A DNA stretch of 50,563 bases from contig JAMCQL010000010.1 of NCBI GenBank assembly GCA_023381615.1, positions 1-50,563 of the forward strand, in the 5' to 3' direction. Numbering within the stretch: position 1 is the stretch's first letter; every line of letters starts with the position of its first letter. The position numbers and the translations under genes were made by a program. This document shows positions 41,816 to 50,563 of the stretch, in pieces. A model generated the notes under the pieces. That model searched no databases. It had not been told where the DNA came from and worked only from the letters and a program-made list of their open reading frames with translations. The DNA is from Bacteroidota bacterium. GTDB taxonomy: Bacteria; Bacteroidota; Ignavibacteria; Kryptoniales; JAKASW01.

Positions 41816-41852
41816 TGAAAATAAAAATGCCGAAGCTATGAAGCTCCGGCAT
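41816..41852 (-). terminator. Terminator between PAP2 gene and enolase, probably bidirectional
   Basis: ATGCCGAAGCT (41827-41837) pairs with AGCTCCGGCAT (41842-41852), 11 bp with one mismatch over a 4-nt loop. On the minus strand it is followed by TTTTTATTTT, canonical for enolase. On the plus strand CTTCGTAATTTTTTT follows, so it may also stop the converging PAP2 operon. Nothing else is seen in 41753-41893. Confidence 0.85.
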
Positions 41853-41893
41853 CTTCGTAATTTTTTTCAGAATTAGATTTTCAGTCGTGCAAA

Positions 41894-43215
<1,322 letters not shown>

Positions 43216-43264
43216 TACGAACGATAATTTGTGTAAACAATGAATACGAAAATTTATTGAATTA

Positions 43265-43284
43265 CCTCGCCGCAAGCGGCGGGG
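43265..43284. repeat. REP-like GC-rich hairpin
   Basis: CCTCGCCGC-AA-GCGGCGGGG: a 9-bp stem with one G-T pair and a 2-nt loop, between enolase and the patatin gene. It looks like a REP/BIME unit, an extragenic palindrome often spread by REP-associated transposases; no such transposase is present here. Confidence 0.6.
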
Positions 43285-43363
43285 AATCAAACCCTGTAGA
43301 GATTGAACCGGGATTTGTCATTAGAACTCCTGTCCCGACAACGGTCAGGACTCTCCGATATAT

Positions 43364-43574
43364 ATGTGGCGGCATGCCGTAAGCGGCATTGGATTCCGCG
43401 AGCGACAGTCAACCATGACCTGCGGGATTCTGGGAAGCGGAACAGCATACCCATATAGAATAATTGAGCGGCAGATTTCCACAGATGAGATAAAATGGAA
43501 TAAATTAATCCGTGTCCCAATCTTGTCGGGAGTCCGTGTAATTTGTGTGCCATTTTTTCCAATGGCAATTCTGG
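43364..43574. repeat. Degenerate repeat cluster A, downstream of the patatin gene
   Basis: This non-coding stretch shares several blocks with cluster B at 46983-47120. A 25-bp block at 43364-43388 (ATGTGGCGGCATGCCG...) matches the reverse complement of 46983-47007 at 23 of 25 positions. A TATAGAAT...GAGCGGCAG block occurs near 43454-43473. A 30-bp block at 43545-43574 is identical to 47091-47120 in direct orientation and itself contains TGCCATT-TTTTCC-AATGGCA, a 7-bp hairpin. Short frames here are by-products of the repeats. Confidence 0.75.
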
Positions 43575-43604
43575 GTTGAATTGCGTCTTTGTCAAGAAAG
43601 TCGT

Positions 43605-46187
43605 CTATTGGGAAGGAGAGACTGTCGGTATTTCAACGCCTACTTTGAAATAGAACGTCAGCGGTGTGGAAAGAGTCGGAAACCTTGAGTCTTTGCCCGG
43701 GTAAAAAGCTTTGCCGACACCGAATACAGCCGGACCGATTGGAGTGTCGAATCCTAAATAACCGCCGATTCCCTGCTTCAATGTTTTGAGTATAATATTT
43801 TGCTGCTGTGCCCACACATCTCCTAAGTCAAATCGTCCGGAAAGGTACGTGTCAAAGAAAATTTTGATAGGCAATTTTACTCGCAGCTCCGCGCTTGCAA
43901 GAAATACCTGTCTGCCGCGCAGCGCATCTTCAGGTAAACCGTAGAACAGATCTTGGCCGCCCAGACTAAATTGCCGCGTGAGGGGCAAAGTAGCGTCTCC
44001 GAAACCAAATTCATAATGCTGCTTCAAAGTAAAATTTGAAAATACTGTCGAGTATGTTTCATAGTCGAAGAAAATTTTTGAGAACGACATCTCGCTGTTC
44101 AAACCTTTTAAGGACGTCTCAAAGTATACGTTGCTCAGAATTCCGGATTTTGAAAAAGCCGATTTGTCGCGCGTGTCAATGTATGAGCCGATCTTGAGCG
44201 AGACAATTCTCTTTGAAAAGTTATCATAGAAAGTCTGTAACGGTTTTATTTTATCCCAACCATAACCCAACACTGCATCCACCATTCCAAAGCGCTTAAT
44301 CTGCGTCCCGATTGAAAACTCGTATCCATCACGTATGATCCGATACTGACCGTCTGATATTCTATTCCAAACGGTTGAATTTCCTTGGTTTGGTTGGTCG
44401 ACATAATTGTAAACGTCTCTGAAGCCTGTGAAGGCATGGAAATTATAAGTAAGTTCGGTATTCAGAATTCTCGTGGTGCCCAGGAACACTTCCCCTAGTC
44501 GGTTTCTTATTCCGCCGGCGAAAGAGAAGCCGATGCGCGTGCCCGTTCCAAAAAGGTCTTCGTCCGATAAAGACGCGAAGAGTTGTCCGTTGCGTTCGTT
44601 ATCGACACGCAAGCCGAATCTCATAAGCCGCGAACTTTTCTCCGCTACGTCGATTGTAAGATTGGGAGACGGGTCGAAGCGGGTCCACAACAAAACTTGA
44701 CTAAACAAATTCGTGCTGTAGATATTGTTGATCCCTTGAATAGCTTTACTTGTCAAAAATAAGTTGTCCCGACTAAGTGGAAATTCCCTGCGAATCAAAA
44801 AGGGCATTGCTACAATATTTCCACTCAAGGAAATGTTTGAAATATGGCCCTCGCTGATATCAATGTTCAGAACAGCATTTACTGAATCATATTCTACGCT
44901 TTGCAACCGCGCCATTCCAAGATCGGCTCTACGATAAATCCAAATCAATTTTTCACAAGCGCGATCCATCTGCTCAGGTGTAACAAAGTGTCCCAACAAA
45001 TCGTTGAACGGCTTGATGAGCAGCGAGTCCGGTATCTTGTGTGCGCCGGTGAAGCTGACATTTGATATGAGCAAAAGTGAATTTGAGTAGTAAGGCTGTT
45101 TGCTCGCAGTTGAGTCGTCTGTCTGCAAAGAAGGATCGGCGGCAAGATTAATCAATTGTGCAGCTGGTGACTTCGTCAGGTTCAGATGATGTTCTTTGGT
45201 TTCATAGATTGAATCAATTTTTGCGATCTGCTCTTCCGCAGCGATTTTTCCTTTGTATATTATTGAATCCAAATTACTGAAATCAGAAGCCAGATGACTT
45301 TCTAAATGCGGAGTGATTACGACATCAGCTTTCTCGAGCTGCAGCTTATTCGAGAGTTGCATCATGATGCTCGTTACTTGATCGAGCGCATCCCACGGTG
45401 TTTCGATGTTTACTTCCCTACGAAGCGGACTCGTGGTATTTACAGCAATCACGATGTCGGCGCCTAAACTTCTTGCGACGTCCACGGGAATATTTGAGAC
45501 GAGCCCTCCATCGACGAGTCGAAGAGAGTCCGCTCGGATCGGTGAAAATAGAACAGGCACAGTGGAACTCGCTCGCATTGCCTGCGCGAGATCGCCGGTG
45601 GAAATGACAACCCGATTTCCGGAAACCATGTCGGTCGCAACGGCGCGAAAGGGTATTTTGAGATCATTGAAAGAATGAACGACGCGGTAGGGAGCGTTAA
45701 GCACAAGTTGGGTTAACAGAGTTGTGAGACGTTGTCCGCTTACAAGAGCAGAGGGAAGGACGGGAGTAAAGCCGTTCAGCCTTATTACAAGAAAGCTTTG
45801 TTCTTCATTTTGCTTTTGCTGCAAGAAGAGATCGCTCCGGCTTACAGCATCAGATAGCGCAAGAAGTTGATTCCAGTTCTGTGCACGTGCAATTGAATCG
45901 AGCTGTTCGGCAGAATATCCTGAGGCGTAAAGTCCACCGATAATGCTTCCCATGCTTGCCCCGACGATCATATCAATTGGGATGTGAGCCTTTTCGAATG
46001 CCTCCAATACACCGACCTGTGAAATTCCCCTTGAACCTCCGCCGGACAGGACCAGTGCAACCTTTGGCCTGCTCTTCTCGAGATACGGAAAAAATTTGCC
46101 TGCCATTCTCATAGGTGGATGCTGGGCTAAAGCGACATCCAGCAAGGAAAGGGTTAAGAAAAACGCAAGAGTTTTAGATATGTACAT
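43605..46187 (-). CDS. Patatin-like phospholipase fused to POTRA and outer-membrane barrel (PlpD/type Vd-like)
   Basis: 860 residues. A signal peptide (MYISKTLAFFLTLSLLDVALAQ) is followed by a patatin domain (about residues 40-340): KVALVLSGGGSRGISQVGVLEAFE has the oxyanion loop, GASMGS the nucleophile S78, and VDGGLVSNIPV the partner D226. It should act as a phospholipase A or acyl hydrolase. A POTRA-like segment follows (LLLISNVSFTGAHKIPDSLLIKPFNDLLGHFVTPEQMDRACEKLIWIYRR). The last 370 residues form a BamA/TamA-type barrel with aromatic strand ends (FGLRVDNERNGQLFASL, FGFGDATLPLTRQFSLGGQDLFYGLPED, PLTFYFKVGVEIP). Related type Vd proteins secrete the patatin domain through their own barrel. 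It lies between two repeat clusters, with an IS remnant about 80 nt upstream. Confidence 0.92.
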   Translation of the reverse strand: MYISKTLAFFLTLSLLDVALAQHPPMRMAGKFFPYLEKSRPKVALVLSGGGSRGISQVGVLEAFEKAHIPIDMIVGASMGSIIGGLYASGYSAEQLDSIARAQNWNQLLALSDAVSRSDLFLQQKQNEEQSFLVIRLNGFTPVLPSALVSGQRLTTLLTQLVLNAPYRVVHSFNDLKIPFRAVATDMVSGNRVVISTGDLAQAMRASSTVPVLFSPIRADSLRLVDGGLVSNIPVDVARSLGADIVIAVNTTSPLRREVNIETPWDALDQVTSIMMQLSNKLQLEKADVVITPHLESHLASDFSNLDSIIYKGKIAAEEQIAKIDSIYETKEHHLNLTKSPAAQLINLAADPSLQTDDSTASKQPYYSNSLLLISNVSFTGAHKIPDSLLIKPFNDLLGHFVTPEQMDRACEKLIWIYRRADLGMARLQSVEYDSVNAVLNIDISEGHISNISLSGNIVAMPFLIRREFPLSRDNLFLTSKAIQGINNIYSTNLFSQVLLWTRFDPSPNLTIDVAEKSSRLMRFGLRVDNERNGQLFASLSDEDLFGTGTRIGFSFAGGIRNRLGEVFLGTTRILNTELTYNFHAFTGFRDVYNYVDQPNQGNSTVWNRISDGQYRIIRDGYEFSIGTQIKRFGMVDAVLGYGWDKIKPLQTFYDNFSKRIVSLKIGSYIDTRDKSAFSKSGILSNVYFETSLKGLNSEMSFSKIFFDYETYSTVFSNFTLKQHYEFGFGDATLPLTRQFSLGGQDLFYGLPEDALRGRQVFLASAELRVKLPIKIFFDTYLSGRFDLGDVWAQQQNIILKTLKQGIGGYLGFDTPIGPAVFGVGKAFYPGKDSRFPTLSTPLTFYFKVGVEIPTVSPSQ

Positions 46188-46268
46188 TACTTTCTTCAGG
46201 ACGTTGACGTGTATTCAAAGACTGTGGATAAAATATACAAAAAAAAACTTCTTTCTGAAAAGGAGTAG

Positions 46269-46290
46269 CTGACAAGTTTACCCAAAATGC
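46269..46290. mobile_element. Probable terminal end of an IS4-family element
   Basis: CTGACAAGTTTACCCAAAAT begins with CTGAC, as the ends of IS50-like elements do, and lies about 75 nt beyond the stop codon of the transposase remnant, where an element end is expected. No matching opposite end is visible, so the other side of the element appears lost. Confidence 0.4.
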
Positions 46291-46344
46291 CATGAACTTT
46301 GAAAATTTGGTCTTAACCTCCCCTTAGTCCCCTCCTTGTCAAGG

Positions 46345-46735
46345 CTACGCATTACCCATATCTTTCCTGAAGATTTGATACATACCTGATATGTCCGGTA
46401 AGTGTCTGATACCTCTCCAGAGGACTTTGACACCCGGATCACCATCACCTTCCTTCCTATGAAGCCACCGAGCTTTGCTATTTGACGCACCAACTCAGAT
46501 AGTGATGGCGCAGAGCTCGGTGGACTAGTTGTTTTGTGAGTGAAGCAATACATCGCTTCCCATTCACTCTGTTCCACTATGCCTGAACTTGACTTGTCCG
46601 GGTCTTTTCTTGCTAAGTATGTTATGAACAGTAATCTCCATGCTACCACACAATAGACCGCAGTTGCTCTTTCAATCCTCTCCTCTTCTTCTAATTGAAG
46701 CTCCTCTATCTGACATCCACTCTTCAAATTACCTC
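46345..46735 (-). pseudogene. Truncated, frameshifted IS4-family transposase (C-terminal remnant)
   Basis: The minus strand encodes LKSGCQIEELQLEEEERIERATAVYCVVAWRLLFITYLARKDP, then W-x-AMYCFTHKT and LSELVRQIAKLGGFIGRK, the C-terminal part of Tn5/IS50-like IS4 transposases. After GFIGRK (about 46446-46456) the frame must shift by one base to continue as DGDPGVKVLWRGIRHLPD and end at a TAG at 46345-46347, so one base has been lost. The region holding the catalytic Y-R-E-K block, expected just upstream of LKSGC, is missing. The unshifted frame runs on to 46278 with unrelated residues. It cannot encode an active enzyme. Confidence 0.85.
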
Positions 46736-46982
46736 CTTCAGAGGCACTCAGCTCCGATAACCCCAGAGGTATATTAGCTCACTATTGCTTCAAAAATTAC
46801 ATACCCTACAACCAACAACAGGAATACGAATGCAAACCCAAATGTGCGTTCTCTTACAACTTTGAACTTTTTTCTTGATGTCGTGAAAAGTCTGAGAACA
46901 ACAAAGACAGCAGCGTTACAATCGGAGCGGCAATGGCGCAAGTCGACCGAAGGTTCCGTAAGTGGAAAGATCCCCTCACCGC

Positions 46983-47120
46983 TGCCGCTAGCGGCATGCC
47001 GCCACATTTATAGAATTATGATGAAGGAGCGGCAGGAACGGGATCCCGACGTATAAGATGTTTTTGACGGGACATGGCGGGGGTGCTCACGTGTGCCATT
47101 TTTTCCAATGGCAATTCTGG
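46983..47120. repeat. Degenerate repeat cluster B, between the IS remnant and tRNA-Arg
   Basis: It contains the counterpart blocks of cluster A: 46983-47007 (inverted relative to A, 23 of 25 identical, with perfect palindromes GCGGCATGCCGC and GCCGCTAGCGGC), TATAGAATTATGATGA then GAGCGGCAG (47010-47034), and the 30-bp block 47091-47120 identical to A in direct orientation. The stretch 46736-46982 beside it has only a low-quality minus frame (46774-47007) starting inside the palindrome and ending in a hydrophobic tail; I do not call it a gene. Confidence 0.7.
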
Positions 47121-47203
47121 TATAAATGTGATCCGCCCAAGTCAAACGTTTATCTTGGCAACCTTCACGGCATTTCTGCAATACCACTCTGCGTTATCAA
47201 AAG

Positions 47204-47277
47204 TGGGCACGGTGGGATTCGAACCCACAACCTCTGGCTCCGGAGGCCAACGCTCTATCCAATTGAGCCACGTGCCC
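47204..47277 (-). tRNA. tRNA-Arg (anticodon CCG)
   Basis: On the minus strand a full cloverleaf: acceptor GGGCACG/CGTGCCC, D-arm GCTC...GAGC, anticodon arm TTGGC-CTCCGGA-GCCAG with anticodon CCG at positions 34-36 (codon CGG), and T-arm GTGGG-TTCGAAT-CCCAC. The discriminator is A and the CCA end is not encoded. It lies 44 nt downstream of lolD on the same strand, beside the repeat and IS remnants; tRNA genes are frequent landing sites for mobile DNA. Confidence 0.97.
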
Positions 47278-47321
47278 TGTTAAAAGTTAAGTCTGCCAGC
47301 GACGACTTTCAAACAAAAGTT

Positions 47322-48005
47322 TCATCCTACTAGCACTCCGTCCTGAATCTTCATAACTCTGTGTGCGAGGCTGGTCAAATGGTCATTGTGTGTCGCGATT
47401 AAGAATGTCGTACCGTGATTCCGGCATAGCGCCAGAAGCAATTCATGCAATGTCTCTGCATTCGTGGAATCAAGATTTCCCGAAGGCTCATCTGCCAAAA
47501 TGACTTTCGGATTGTTTATCAAAGCTCTCGCGACTGCAACCCTCTGCTGTTCGCCGCCGCTCAATTCCGACGGACGATGTTCCGTCCGTTCGGACAGCCC
47601 GACTTCACCTAAAAGTTTTGTGGCTGCTCCTTTAATCTCGGAGAATTTTTTCCCTGTTATCATCGCCGGCATGGCTACGTTTTCGATCGCTGTGAATTCA
47701 GGAAGCAAATGGTGGAATTGAAAAACAAATCCTATCTGCAGGCTCCTGAACTTTGCAAGTTTTTCATCGTCGAGCTTGAAGACATCCACGCTGTCGTAGA
47801 ACACGGTACCGCCTGTAGGCCTGTCGAGAGTTCCGAGAATATGAAGCAGTGTGCTTTTCCCTGCGCCCGAAGCGCCAACGATCGCGATTATTTCCCCCTC
47901 ATCGATACTGAAGTTTATTCCCTTCAGCACTCTGAGCTCAGACTTACCGAGAAAATAACTTTTGTAAATTCCTGAAGCTTCAATAATTCTCTTTGACAAA
48001 TTCAT
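47322..48005 (-). CDS. lolD: Lipoprotein-releasing ABC transporter, ATPase subunit
   Basis: 227 residues. It powers the LolCDE complex that extracts lipoproteins from the inner membrane. Walker A GASGAGKST, Q-loop VFQFHHLLPEFTAIENV, signature LSGGEQQRVAVARAL, Walker B VILADEPSGNLD and switch ATHND are intact. FHHLLPEFTALEN is typical of LolD, as against MacB-type ATPases. The gene starts 6 nt after the upstream permease stop. Confidence 0.94.
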   Translation of the reverse strand: MNLSKRIIEASGIYKSYFLGKSELRVLKGINFSIDEGEIIAIVGASGAGKSTLLHILGTLDRPTGGTVFYDSVDVFKLDDEKLAKFRSLQIGFVFQFHHLLPEFTAIENVAMPAMITGKKFSEIKGAATKLLGEVGLSERTEHRPSELSGGEQQRVAVARALINNPKVILADEPSGNLDSTNAETLHELLLALCRNHGTTFLIATHNDHLTSLAHRVMKIQDGVLVG

Positions 48006-48011
48006 TACTCA

Positions 48012-49250
48012 TTACTCCCATCTAACTGCGTCAGCAGGATCAATGTGCGCCGCTCTTTTTGCCGGGTAAAGAGCCGCAAGCGAACAAATTATTATTGCTA
48101 TTAAACCGACAACAATGAAATCACTCAAATGCATGGAAACGGGCAAAGCCGGAATTATGTAAACGCTCGTGTCAAGTTTGAAAAGATGATATTTGATCTG
48201 CGCTTCACCGACCGCAAAGCCCAGTATGAGCCCGAGAATACTGCCGAAAAGTCCGACAAAGATTCCCTCCAGCAGATAAATCTTCATTATCCCGGATTGG
48301 GTCGCGCCCATGGCTTTCAGCACGCCTATCTCTCTCCTTTTCTCGATTACTGTCATTGTCAGCGAACCAAGAATGTTGAAAGCTGCAATTAAAATAATCA
48401 GAGATAGAACGATGTACGCCACGATACGCTCAATTGTCATCATCTGGTACAAGTCTTTGTGTAAATCGAACCATGTTTCAACTCTAACGTTTGACAACAT
48501 GTTTTCTAATTTCGCCTTTACTTCATTAGACTTTCCGATGTCCCAAAGCTTGGCGTCTATTCCATTCACCATGTCCGGAGAAGACGTTGTGCCCGGAGGT
48601 GCAAACAAATATTGAGCGGCAGGCAAATTTACGAATGCATAATATCCGTCATAGTCTTTGTTCTGCGATTGATAAATTCCCGCGACAACAAATTTGGCAA
48701 CTTTCGGTTCATAGAATTGAGTCAGGCTCCGCTCGATTCCGGCGGGACTTATGACAGCGATCGTATCGCCGACAATCGAACCAAGAGCATCTGCAAGCGA
48801 AAGACCTATAAGAATTTGATTGTCCTGATTGGGATCCAAGAAATGGCCGAGGACTACCGATTTGGACAAGCTCGAGATTTTTTCATTTCCTTCGGGAACG
48901 ATGCCGACCACGTTGACTGCTCTATTCACGCCTCCTGAGACAATCATCGCTTTGCCGCTCAAGAACATTGTGGCGGATCTGACTTCCTTCAATTCCTCAA
49001 CTTGGGCCAAGACCTTTTCCGGATGCGGAAGATATTCTCCGGACTGAGCAGTGATCCGAATGTGCGGATCAAAATTCACAAGAATATTTGTGACAATTCC
49101 CTGGAAGCCGTTGAACACCGAGATGACGATAATTAGCGCGGCAGTTCCGACAATTACTCCGAGCAGAGAGATCATCGAAATGACCGAAACAGACGCCACT
49201 TTCCGTTTAGATTTGAGATATCGAAATGCGATGAAACTGGAATATGACAT
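48012..49250 (-). CDS. lolE: Lipoprotein-releasing system permease (LolC/LolE family), second copy
   Basis: 412 residues. One N-terminal membrane helix (VISMISLLGVIVGTAALIIVISVFNGFQ) is followed by a periplasmic MacB-like domain and three C-terminal helices (IVAYIVLSLIILIAAFNILGSLTM, GIFVGLFGSILGLILGFAVGE, FIVVGLIAIIICSLAALYPAKRAAHIDPADAVRWE). The cytoplasmic VIEKRREIGVLKAMGATQSGIMKI coupling region is diagnostic. Its ATG overlaps the preceding permease stop by one base (TGATG). C/E assignment is by order only. Confidence 0.9.
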   Translation of the reverse strand: MSYSSFIAFRYLKSKRKVASVSVISMISLLGVIVGTAALIIVISVFNGFQGIVTNILVNFDPHIRITAQSGEYLPHPEKVLAQVEELKEVRSATMFLSGKAMIVSGGVNRAVNVVGIVPEGNEKISSLSKSVVLGHFLDPNQDNQILIGLSLADALGSIVGDTIAVISPAGIERSLTQFYEPKVAKFVVAGIYQSQNKDYDGYYAFVNLPAAQYLFAPPGTTSSPDMVNGIDAKLWDIGKSNEVKAKLENMLSNVRVETWFDLHKDLYQMMTIERIVAYIVLSLIILIAAFNILGSLTMTVIEKRREIGVLKAMGATQSGIMKIYLLEGIFVGLFGSILGLILGFAVGEAQIKYHLFKLDTSVYIIPALPVSMHLSDFIVVGLIAIIICSLAALYPAKRAAHIDPADAVRWE

Positions 49251-50488
49251 CAGTAAAACCGCACAGATTCAAGTGGATCAAAGCCCGAGGCGGCTCTCGC
49301 CGGCAAGTACGATGCGAGCAAAGACAGCGTGAATGCGATACCTCCAATCAAGAGAAAATCTGATCCGTGAATTGAAACCGGAACAGTGTTCATGAAATAC
49401 ACATCGCCGGGAATTCGGATGATATCATATCTCTTTTGGATTTCGAGCAGCAAATATGCGAGTGCGCTTCCGATGAATGTTCCTAACGCTCCGATGAATG
49501 CGCCCTGCGTCAGAAAAATTCTCGTAATTGCCCCGCGCGTTGCGCCTAAAGTTTTCAAAGTCCCGACAGCGTTCATCTTTTCCAAAACAATCATCAACAG
49601 AGTACCGATAACGTTGAATGTCGCGACGATAATTATCAAGGCTATGACGATAGGAATTGGTTTCTTCTGAAGTTCGATCCAAGCGAATAGGTTGCGATAC
49701 ATTTGATACATCGTGCGAGGATAATACGGATAGCCGAGAACTTTTTGAAGAAGATCTGCCGTAAGACTGACTTGGCTTAGGTCGTGTACCATCACGTCGT
49801 AGCCGGACACGCTGTTTGCCGGCATATCGAAAAGGTAAGCTGCGGACTTTAAGTTTGTATATCCATAAATATCATCGTAATCAGACATCCCCGTTTCGTA
49901 GATCCCTGTTACTACGAATGACAAAACTTTTGGCGGATTCAACGGAGAAGGAAGTCCTTCTATACCAAAAATAAAAACAGTGTCACCAACTTGAATATCG
50001 AGCCTCCTCGCGAGCTTTGCTCCGATAAGCAGAGGACTCATCGAGCCCACATTGGAGAGCTGGTAATGTCCATATTTTATCTCATTGCGTAGACTGCTGT
50101 TGTCATATTCAGGCATGATTCCCTTGAGGAGAATGCCGTCCGTAGACGAAGCGGCAGCTTTTCGAACCCTGTGAACGCGAATCATAGCTTCGTGTGAAAT
50201 AAAAGGCGACACAGATTTTACATTTGGCTGAGCAGAAATTGTTTTTAAGGTTGAAAAATAATCAGGAAGCGGTACGCGTTCGAAACCTTGTATCTCAATG
50301 TTTGAGGTGAAGCTAGAAACATTCTCGGAAATTTTTTTCTGAAACCCGTTCAAAATGGAAACGGTTATGAGCAGCGCCATCGTGCCGATTGCAAGTCCGG
50401 TGATTGCGAAGAATGTTAGGAAAGAGACGAAACGGTTATGCGAACGCGACTGAAGTAAACGTCTCGCAACAAAATACGAATAAGCCAT
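49250..50488 (-). CDS. lolC: Lipoprotein-releasing system permease (LolC/LolE family), first copy
   Basis: 412 residues and clearly paralogous to the next gene: LTFFAITGLAIGTMALLITVSILNGFQKKI, then a periplasmic domain, IPIVIALIIIVATFNVIGTLLMIVLEKMNAVGTLKTLGATRGAITRIFL and a final SLLASYLPARAASGFDPLESVRFY. With its neighbour and LolD it would form a heteromeric LolCDE complex, rather than the LolF homodimer of bacteria with one permease. It starts three nucleotides after an upstream stop codon. Pairs well with lnt in this window. Confidence 0.9.
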   Translation of the reverse strand: MAYSYFVARRLLQSRSHNRFVSFLTFFAITGLAIGTMALLITVSILNGFQKKISENVSSFTSNIEIQGFERVPLPDYFSTLKTISAQPNVKSVSPFISHEAMIRVHRVRKAAASSTDGILLKGIMPEYDNSSLRNEIKYGHYQLSNVGSMSPLLIGAKLARRLDIQVGDTVFIFGIEGLPSPLNPPKVLSFVVTGIYETGMSDYDDIYGYTNLKSAAYLFDMPANSVSGYDVMVHDLSQVSLTADLLQKVLGYPYYPRTMYQMYRNLFAWIELQKKPIPIVIALIIIVATFNVIGTLLMIVLEKMNAVGTLKTLGATRGAITRIFLTQGAFIGALGTFIGSALAYLLLEIQKRYDIIRIPGDVYFMNTVPVSIHGSDFLLIGGIAFTLSLLASYLPARAASGFDPLESVRFY

Positions 50489-50491
50489 TAT

Positions 50492-50563
50492 TTACTTTGC
50501 AGTCTCACCGCTCGACGAGCCGAGCCGTCGGCCGGCAAGTCCAAACTCCATCAAGTATCCTCG
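50492..50563 (-). CDS. 3' end of an unidentified gene, cut by the window edge
   Basis: The last 23 codons of a frame entering from the right edge: RGYLMEFGLAGRRLGSSSGETAK, then TAA at 50492-50494. It abuts the lolC start (TAAATAATG), so it is probably the preceding cistron of the same operon. Too little is visible to name it. Confidence 0.5.
   Translation of the reverse strand, partial: RGYLMEFGLAGRRLGSSSGETAK

Noticed and set aside
43265..43574. CRISPR-like array
   Set aside because: The repeated blocks differ from each other, are not evenly spaced and have no unique spacers; no cas genes are present anywhere in the window.
43287..43595. 102-residue minus-strand frame downstream of the patatin gene (and the 43364-43579 plus-strand frame opposite it)
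   Set aside because: Both lie wholly inside repeat cluster A; the frames start in a palindrome, have no ribosome site and encode Arg/Ser-rich low-quality sequence.
46774..47007. 77-residue minus-strand frame with a hydrophobic C-terminus (FGFAFVFLLLVVGYVIFEAIVS)
   Set aside because: It begins inside the cluster B palindrome without a ribosome site and resembles no family. A real small membrane protein using a later start cannot be excluded, but I cannot support it.

Overview
The window comes from a Gram-negative bacterium of the FCB (Bacteroidota/Chlorobiota) group, most likely the Ignavibacteria-Kryptonia side rather than class Bacteroidia. Support: two or three secreted proteins end in Por/type IX secretion (T9SS) sorting domains (YPNPFNPSTTI in the GH18 protein, a VVPNP-type domain in its neighbour); there is a CarboxypepD-reg/TonB receptor, a VPS10-type BNR-repeat protein and a patatin-BamA fusion; and outer-membrane lipoprotein functions (Lnt, LolCDE) are present. 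Unlike Bacteroidia, many genes have strong Shine-Dalgarno sequences (AGGAG), and the promoters I can see look sigma-70-like (TTGAnA, 17 bp, TAAnTT) rather than TAnnTTTG. This placement is inference from gene content and signals.

Layout. Nearly everything is on the minus strand; only 37646-41752 is on the plus strand. (1) 1-7275: a secretion/uptake operon read right to left: TonB receptor, GH18 chitinase-like enzyme, T9SS cargo protein, then a gene cut by the window edge. It has its own promoter and a roughly 245-nt leader with a long-range 13-bp helix. (2) 7335-11658: VPS10/BNR exported protein, Uri-type GIY-YIG protein, DinB-like protein. (3) 11705-25250: a long, tightly packed run with most junctions overlapping: class II aldolase, CDF transporter, AlaX editing protein, acylphosphatase, IspF, DedA, membrane-anchored PHP phosphoesterase, Lnt, threonine aldolase, hotdog thioesterase, TrpE, TrpG, LOG protein, LysM lytic transglycosylase. 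(4) 25256-37541: housekeeping and a 2-oxoglutarate/glutamine block: rsmB, rpmE, acnA, glnA with an Lrp/AsnC regulator, icd with a HIT protein, citrate synthase, ctpA-like protease, tmk. Promoters and terminators separate most of these units. (5) 37646-41752 (plus): AsmA-like protein, rsmA, PAP2 phosphatase, converging on enolase across a shared terminator. (6) 43187-47277: accessory zone with a patatin-BamA (type Vd-like) protein between two degenerate repeat clusters, an IS4-family transposase remnant and tRNA-Arg(CCG). (7) 47322-50563: lolD, lolE, lolC and the tail of an upstream gene.

How the genes work together. Block 4 holds citrate synthase, aconitase and NADP-type isocitrate dehydrogenase, which make 2-oxoglutarate, next to glutamine synthetase and an amino-acid-responsive regulator: a carbon-nitrogen hub. 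Blocks 3 and 7 share an envelope theme (isoprenoid synthesis, DedA, exported phosphoesterase, lipoprotein acylation and export, murein lysis). Block 1 looks like polysaccharide (possibly chitin) scavenging.

I found no CRISPR array, defence island or intact mobile element. The least explained items are the structured leader of the TonB operon, the repeat clusters around the patatin gene, the in-frame 30-bp tandem repeat between the two T9SS genes, and the threonine aldolase gene with no usable ATG.
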